Under the pieces are notes generated by a model. It saw nothing but the letters and a program-made list of their open reading frames with translations. It ran no database searches and was not told the origin of the DNA. The position numbers and the translations under genes were made by a program. A stretch of DNA of 64,000 nt from a virus, in IMG/VR virus record IMGVR_UViG_3300025601_000016, positions 1 to 64,000 of that record; one strand, written 5' to 3'. Positions 59,694 through 64,000 of the stretch are shown here, in pieces. Every line of letters begins with the position of its first letter. Positions within the stretch are counted from its first letter, which is position 1.

Positions 59694-59930
59694 TTAGTAC
59701 CGATACCAAATAGTGAAAATACCATCTATCAATAGTGGGTAATCTTCAGGTGTTTTAGGAATAGCCCTGATAATGATGTCTGCAAAATCACCTTCATCGC
59801 AGACATCTTCTGAAAGCTTTTTGAGTTTGATGAAGTCTGCATCTTCAACTGTGATTGCAAAGCAATCATGATCTCCGCCGCCATCATCCCAGTTTTCATG
59901 TTGGGTTGTTAGTACCACTGTCTTGGTCAT
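59694..59930 (-). CDS. Small hypothetical protein, end of RNAP operon
   Basis: A 78-residue protein with ATG 59930 behind AAAGGAAACTCA. It begins MTKTVVLTTQHENWDDGGGD; acidic, with KLSEDVCDEGDFADIIIRA in the middle. It lies 10 bases after RNAP2 and before the terminator. Function unknown. Confidence 0.7.
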   Translation of the reverse strand: MTKTVVLTTQHENWDDGGGDHDCFAITVEDADFIKLKKLSEDVCDEGDFADIIIRAIPKTPEDYPLLIDGIFTIWYRY

Positions 59931-59940
59931 TGAGTTTCCT

Positions 59941-61206
59941 TTATGAGAGAGTGTAATTTGCGTTGATAATTTGATCTCCAATATCGCCTACTTTAATGAA
60001 TTCTTTCTTGGATCCAGTAATTTGAGTAGCGAGATCAGATAGTATGTCACTCTTAGCTAAGCTGCTAAGAATGTGGTTGTACTGACGACGTACATCATTC
60101 CCATAATTAGGATGTGCTCTGAAGCAGTCATGAACTGCCAGCATTGGAAATGATTTAACAGGTAAAGTCATAAGCATATCATTAAGCTTATGAGCACTGA
60201 TAAGGCTGATGTTGTTCTCATCAACCAGATCAATAACACGCGCCGAAAGAAAACCTGTGTTCAGGTAATTCTTCCATATCTTAGATAGAAGAATATCCTT
60301 CTGGCGTCCTTTGCCTTTAGTTGTGTCACGGCGTGTAGTACGTCGCATAGCAACGTTACACACTTCAATGAGTTTAGTTACCTGGCTCTCATCGAAGCTA
60401 CAGCGTCTCATCATTTCCCTGACAATCATGCCATCAATTGAATGAACGATGTTAGGACTGAGTGATCTACCTTTAGGAGTACCCTTAGCCTGCTTTGTAT
60501 AGACAGGAGTTGCACCTCCCATAAATACAATTTCAGTTACGTCTACTTCATCAACAGTCATCTCTACTTCAAAGCCATCCGGAAGTGTCCAGCTGTGCTC
60601 TGTAGCATATGGTTGCCACAAGCCTTTAAGTGACAGGTTTAATTCCCATGCACCAGGGATCTCATTTTCTATGATCTCATAAAAGAGATCTAGTGTAGGT
60701 GAGCCTTCACCAAAGAGAATCTTAGGCATAGCTGTAGAGCCATATAGAGCCGTCATGATTGCCTGTTTGAGTTCTGAGCGTGATGCTCTCAGCCTTGTTG
60801 CAGATCTGACTTTCATATCTGCAAAGAGCGTTGAGTAAGCGTCCTCACGATGACCAGTGTCGATGACACCACATCGCCTTGCTGATTTCTCACAGTTTGC
60901 AAGTACCGCCAGGATCTGAAGACCTGACGAACATGCATCCAGTGAGATTGGATAACCAATAGCTTTACCATCAAGCGTATCAGCGTATGCTTTCAAGCCT
61001 GCAAAGTAGAGTGCAGGCTTGTCAGCTGTATGAATAAGGCCAGCTAGATTGCCGGCCTTTTCTTGTTGATTAAACCAATTAATACGATCTTCAAAGTCTA
61101 CCTTATCCAGGTCGACAGTTTCGCCATTAATATCTGTATCGCCATAGTTGGTAGCGATATCAATCTTCAGATACTCTAAGGCGGTGTACTCCGTGAAAGA
61201 TGTCAT
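59941..61206 (-). CDS. N4-type RNA polymerase subunit 2 (RNAP2)
   Basis: 421 residues; N4 RNAP2 has about 400. It carries the palm motifs of the split T7-like polymerase: motif A ISLDACSSGLQ (D90), motif B R143-x3-K147-x7-Y155-G156, and motif C LAVHDCFRAHP near residue 365. With RNAP1 it forms the middle-gene polymerase. The ribosome-binding site AAAGGA is strong. The start lies 47 bases inside the preceding small gene. Confidence 0.92.
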   Translation of the reverse strand: MTSFTEYTALEYLKIDIATNYGDTDINGETVDLDKVDFEDRINWFNQQEKAGNLAGLIHTADKPALYFAGLKAYADTLDGKAIGYPISLDACSSGLQILAVLANCEKSARRCGVIDTGHREDAYSTLFADMKVRSATRLRASRSELKQAIMTALYGSTAMPKILFGEGSPTLDLFYEIIENEIPGAWELNLSLKGLWQPYATEHSWTLPDGFEVEMTVDEVDVTEIVFMGGATPVYTKQAKGTPKGRSLSPNIVHSIDGMIVREMMRRCSFDESQVTKLIEVCNVAMRRTTRRDTTKGKGRQKDILLSKIWKNYLNTGFLSARVIDLVDENNISLISAHKLNDMLMTLPVKSFPMLAVHDCFRAHPNYGNDVRRQYNHILSSLAKSDILSDLATQITGSKKEFIKVGDIGDQIINANYTLS

Positions 61207-61378
61207 AATCGTCCTTTCTTATGATATATTGGTAAGGGAGATCCCAGGCGTGAGACCAGCCACATGAGTAGTGGCCTAGTTCACCTGCTCTAGGGCAGTT
61301 AGCACGTTCAAGATCATCGTTGACTGAATCAAGTCCAGTAGCTTTTTTGTAGTTTTCTTTAGAGAGTGACTGAGACAT
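61160..61378 (-). CDS. Small hypothetical protein in RNAP operon
   Basis: A 72-residue protein that starts MSQSLSKENYKKATGLDSVN and has two Cys (ANCPRAGELGHYSCGWSHAW). It overlaps the stop of the previous gene by 20 bases and the RNAP2 start by 47. Such overlaps are usual in this operon. Function unknown. Confidence 0.65.
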   Translation of the reverse strand: MSQSLSKENYKKATGLDSVNDDLERANCPRAGELGHYSCGWSHAWDLPYQYIIRKDDYDIFHGVHRLRVSED

Positions 61379-61691
61379 AGTTCACCTTAAACAGCGGATT
61401 CGTTGCTCCATGATTTTTACTTTTTAAAAGACGTTCTAGGCCTTCTTTGGCTTGAGTAAGTTGTATTTTGCTTGGGTAGAAAGGAAGCGGATTGGCGTTA
61501 AATACGATAAAGTAACAGACTTGTTCGTGTAACTCTTTCAAAGTACTTGCTCGTATTAGTCCTTTTTCTTTTGTTATGTTTTCTTGAATCATATTTAATT
61601 TGATCCATTCCTGGAAAGGGTTCTTATCCAATATAAGCCATTCAACTATTGGATCCCCTCTCCTCATACCTGTTGTGAACACAACCATCAT
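61359..61691 (-). CDS. Hypothetical protein in RNAP operon
   Basis: A 110-residue protein, MMVVFTTGMRRGDPIVEWLI at the N-terminus, helical later (TQAKEGLERLLKSKNHGA). The site AAAGAGCCAGAA precedes the tandem ATGs. Cotranscribed with RNAP1 and RNAP2. Function unknown. Confidence 0.65.
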   Translation of the reverse strand: MMVVFTTGMRRGDPIVEWLILDKNPFQEWIKLNMIQENITKEKGLIRASTLKELHEQVCYFIVFNANPLPFYPSKIQLTQAKEGLERLLKSKNHGATNPLFKVNYVSVTL

Positions 61692-61706
61692 TTCTGGCTC
61701 TTTCTT

Positions 61707-62060
61707 TTAATGCCTCTTAATTTTGAAGGCGGTTACAATTGGGTTTTCAGCCATAAGGCTTCTAAGATCTTCAAGAGATTCAGTTGCGTAATCATGTGAC
61801 ATTCCCAAACGCTCAAGGGTTTGTTGTATGACAATAGAAAACTCAATTTCTTCGATAACATTTTTGAGATTAGCTCTGCTAATCAAAGTATGTGTCTTAG
61901 TCTTATAACTACTCATACGCTTACGGAGAATCAGACCCCCAATATCGCTTTTTCTTGGAATGAGTACTGAAGTTTCTTTTCTTTGGTTAGCGTATGATCC
62001 AGCAAACACAGTAATATTGGCTGTGTTTATGTTCGTGTAATTAGCACTGTAGTTTTTCAT
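61707..62060 (-). CDS. Hypothetical protein coupled to RNAP1
   Basis: A 117-residue protein; its ATG overlaps the RNAP1 stop (ATGA). The first 55 residues are polar and basic (QRKETSVLIPRKSDIGGLIL), then helices. The close coupling suggests a partner or regulator of the polymerase, which is unproven. Confidence 0.68.
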   Translation of the reverse strand: MKNYSANYTNINTANITVFAGSYANQRKETSVLIPRKSDIGGLILRKRMSSYKTKTHTLISRANLKNVIEEIEFSIVIQQTLERLGMSHDYATESLEDLRSLMAENPIVTAFKIKRH

Positions 62061-63022
62061 AAAACCATTTCCTTGTTTGCAAACTCAACAACAGCCTTGT
62101 TCCAAGGATTGCCTTGATAGTTGACATGGTAACCCTGGCAGTAAGTTCTACCGCGGCGATCGTATTTATGAGTCAGCCAGAATGTGTCTCGCAATTGAGT
62201 AAGTGCGTAGATCACGTCTTTGCTGTTTTCATCGTATCTTTCAAAAGCTCTCACTCGCTTTTGATACTCTTCATGAGTTTCATTAGGTCTTTTCTTATCT
62301 AGATCAGACCATGAGTTATCGATGAGCTCAGCTACTTGCGTATTCAGCGTGAGAGGTATCTTGTTCATGCGATCGAGATGATCCAGGCAGAGATCTGCCA
62401 TCTCGTAGAACGGCTTGCTTCGGCCGGCCTTGAGTACAATCATAGATCTGGAAGCCTCTTCGCTAAGATATCCATTGGTTCTGTTGTGCTTCAGCTTCTT
62501 GGGCTGAACCACCATTGGCAAAGGATACTGAAAGCGTTCAATGTCTTTAATGACATCAGAAGTCAGTTCTAACCTGATAATAAATTCTTCCCTATCCAGG
62601 GAATAATCTACAAAATCATATTCAATCGCTAATTCCAGTGCATCACCACAAGCCTGCATCGCTTGGATATGGTTCCCACTACTGTCCATGAACTGAAAGT
62701 AGAGAGCTCCAATCAAAATCGACGCAGACGCTCGTTTATGAATTGCCATCTGAACACAGACACCAATACAGAATTCTTTACTTATCTCTGTCGGAATACC
62801 CGATGATTCATACTTTTGAATGAACTCATCACAATCAAAAGCTGCCTTGATACGTGTGTATCTCTGGTTCTTATCGAAGAGTATTTCCAACTCTTCCTGG
62901 GCTTCCACGTAAGGTGCATCAGACAATCGAGTGTCTTTCAGCACAGTATAAGCAACACTACTCTTACTAGCAAAACTAGGCTTTGCTTCGCTTTTAGACA
63001 TGAATAGTTTATGCATACTCAT
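62057..63022 (-). CDS. N4-type RNA polymerase subunit 1 (RNAP1)
   Basis: 321 residues; N4 RNAP1 has about 270. The C-terminal end carries the T7-like DxxGR motif (KYDRRGRTYCQGY, about residues 287-299) that belongs to the polymerase core, while motifs A-C lie in RNAP2, so the enzyme is split exactly as in N4. The ribosome-binding site GAGG is present. The gene heads the operon; a hairpin with a 3-base loop lies upstream at 63064-63086. Confidence 0.9.
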   Translation of the reverse strand: MSMHKLFMSKSEAKPSFASKSSVAYTVLKDTRLSDAPYVEAQEELEILFDKNQRYTRIKAAFDCDEFIQKYESSGIPTEISKEFCIGVCVQMAIHKRASASILIGALYFQFMDSSGNHIQAMQACGDALELAIEYDFVDYSLDREEFIIRLELTSDVIKDIERFQYPLPMVVQPKKLKHNRTNGYLSEEASRSMIVLKAGRSKPFYEMADLCLDHLDRMNKIPLTLNTQVAELIDNSWSDLDKKRPNETHEEYQKRVRAFERYDENSKDVIYALTQLRDTFWLTHKYDRRGRTYCQGYHVNYQGNPWNKAVVEFANKEMVL

Positions 63023-63063
63023 AGTAGCACCTCATTACTTAGGATTAAGGGAGTATCTACTGA

Positions 63064-63086
63064 AAAGTACTCATTTTGAGTACTTT
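63064..63086 (-). promoter_or_regulatory. 10-bp hairpin with 3-base loop upstream of RNAP1
   Basis: AAAGTACTCA-TTT-TGAGTACTTT, a perfect stem, between the gene at 63118 and RNAP1. On the minus strand the loop is AAA, followed by TTTT. It may be a terminator for the upstream gene or, given the stem-plus-3-base-loop form, an early promoter hairpin for the RNAP operon. Confidence 0.6.
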
Positions 63087-63117
63087 AGTATTTAGGTCAG
63101 TAGATTTTGAGTTGAAC

Positions 63118-63525
63118 TCAGAATGGAAATACTTTGTTCAACATCTTATCAATAAGATCATGTATTTTGGTGTCTCTATCAAAATATGTATGAGTATAGC
63201 AGAAGTAGTCTACTTCACCTTTATTGTTGGTTCCTCTGGATATTGTAATCGTACCATTAGGTACTTTATTCATTATTGTTTCTATCTTGTGAGCCATATA
63301 TCGATTAGTTGAATCAACTCTGGTTTTCACAGAAACATCCAGCTCGTCATTAAGAATGGCTTCGATAAAGCTCTGTTGCTTCACGGCATTCTCAAATTCA
63401 CCCATACTATAGCAGATCAAGTTAAGTTTAAGTGCTACTTCTTGAGCTTCGTATGGGTTAGCAAACACCATGTATTGGCTCATGTCATTGCCAACTTCCA
63501 AGTGAAATGAAGGTCTTCTGGACAT
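63118..63525 (-). CDS. Hypothetical protein upstream of RNAP1
   Basis: A 135-residue protein with AAAGGAAACAAG before ATG. It begins MSRRPSFHLEVGNDMSQYMV. Mixed alpha/beta in look, with an ITISRGTNNKGEVDYF strand segment. No family recognised. It ends 32 bases before the hairpin in front of RNAP1. Confidence 0.7.
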   Translation of the reverse strand: MSRRPSFHLEVGNDMSQYMVFANPYEAQEVALKLNLICYSMGEFENAVKQQSFIEAILNDELDVSVKTRVDSTNRYMAHKIETIMNKVPNGTITISRGTNNKGEVDYFCYTHTYFDRDTKIHDLIDKMLNKVFPF

Positions 63526-63564
63526 CTTGTTTCCTTTCTATTGTTACTATCTATCGGGCCGTGA

Positions 63565-63590
63565 GGCCCTACCCTAAGAAGGGTAGGGCC
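63565..63590 (-). terminator. Perfect 11-bp hairpin between genes
   Basis: GGCCCTACCCT and AGGGTAGGGCC pair perfectly around a 4-base loop. A competing hairpin GGGCC-GTGA-GGCCC (63556-63569) shares the left arm. No T-run follows, so it may be an attenuator-like switch rather than a simple terminator. The motif TCGGGCC...GGCCCT also appears in the gap at 5816-5830. Confidence 0.7.
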
Positions 63591-63604
63591 GAGAGGACCA
63601 GGCT

Positions 63605-64000
63605 CTAGGAGCCGAACAGCGAACGAAGAGACGCTTTCTCAGTCGCCTCAATATCGATCTTAGCTGCAGATGCAGCGTCATGATCAGTCTGCTCACGGTG
63701 AAGCTGCAAGTAGATACCCGCTTTCAGCTTACCTTCCTCCATCTTGCCAGATGCAGGTGAGTAGAGCTTGCTTTGTCCAAGCTCAAGAGTCTCTGCATCT
63801 TCATGCAGGAGATCAAGGAACGCATTGTTTGTTGCGTTAACAAGGTTAAAGTCCTCGTTAGAGGTATTCACTTTCTTGTTAGCCTTGAAGACTCGAAGCG
63901 GCCGTCCTGTGAGGATCCGGATTGGCTCTCCGCCGTCTTCCTTTACGATCACAGTGTTAACCCAAAAGTCTACTGGCTCGTTTTTGTCGTAGACAGTAGC
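63605..64000 (-). CDS. Hypothetical protein, N-terminus outside window
   Basis: The frame is open to the right edge; 131 residues are visible and the true start is missing (an internal GTG at 63952 is not needed). The visible part starts ATVYDKNEPVDFWVNTVIV and ends with an acidic/Ala-rich helix and the tail RSLFGS. The tail resembles the KSLFG end of the candidate SSB. It may be a replication or transcription accessory protein. Function unknown. Confidence 0.65.
   Translation of the reverse strand, partial: ATVYDKNEPVDFWVNTVIVKEDGGEPIRILTGRPLRVFKANKKVNTSNEDFNLVNATNNAFLDLLHEDAETLELGQSKLYSPASGKMEEGKLKAGIYLQLHREQTDHDAASAAKIDIEATEKASLRSLFGS

Overview
The window is most of the genome of a lytic podovirus of the N4 type (family Schitoviridae). 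The evidence is an N4-like gene set in N4 gene order. It has a giant virion RNA polymerase, the split phage RNA polymerase (RNAP1 + RNAP2), a family A DNA polymerase, a RecD/Dda-like helicase, a MoxR-like AAA+ ATPase paired with a VWA protein, a primase-helicase, and an N4-type capsid, portal and terminase block. No integrase, repressor or CRISPR array was seen. The host cannot be fixed from this window. The G+C-rich part of the tail fibre resembles tail proteins common in alphaproteobacterial phages, so an alphaproteobacterium (possibly marine) is a reasonable guess.

Layout. 1-5764 (minus): a very large, mosaic tail-fibre/receptor-binding gene that runs off the left edge, preceded by a small gene. 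5765-6058: a divergent regulatory gap. 6059-40796 (plus, apart from one small minus gene): the late block in the reverse of N4 numbering. It holds a coiled-coil protein, terminase small and large subunits, a neck protein, a tail appendage, a lysis cassette (lipoprotein, GH24 lysozyme, lipoprotein, small protein), a terminator, the portal, a small coiled-coil protein, a scaffold-like protein, the major capsid protein, a probable Acb2-like anti-CBASS protein, four internal or virion proteins, and the 4816-residue virion RNA polymerase. 40793-64000 (minus): the early and middle block. It holds small genes, an irregular tRNA and a structured RNA, DNA ligase, a RusA-like resolvase, a candidate SSB, a Sak4/RecA-like ATPase, primase-helicase, a Cas4/RecB-like nuclease, DNA polymerase, helicase, VWA and AAA+ proteins, a DnaA-domain-IV-like protein, many tiny genes, tRNA-Arg(TCT), an HNH-type protein, and the RNAP2 and RNAP1 operon.

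How it works together (N4 biology, by inference). The virion RNA polymerase enters the cell with the DNA and transcribes early genes from hairpin promoters. RNAP1/RNAP2, with the ATPase and VWA pair, transcribe middle genes for replication. Late genes on the plus strand build the virion and lyse the cell.

Most notable. The virion RNA polymerase is far larger than N4's 3500 residues. Upstream of the polymerase core it carries a nucleotidyltransferase-like module, a macro-like module and a zincin module, and a second zincin module lies after the core. This looks like a 'polyvalent' injected effector. Other highlights are the Acb2-like gene directly behind the capsid gene, a 66-base near-perfect palindrome in frame inside the helicase gene, other strong coding-sequence hairpins, and an odd tRNA with an 8-base anticodon loop next to a CCA-ended mini-hairpin.
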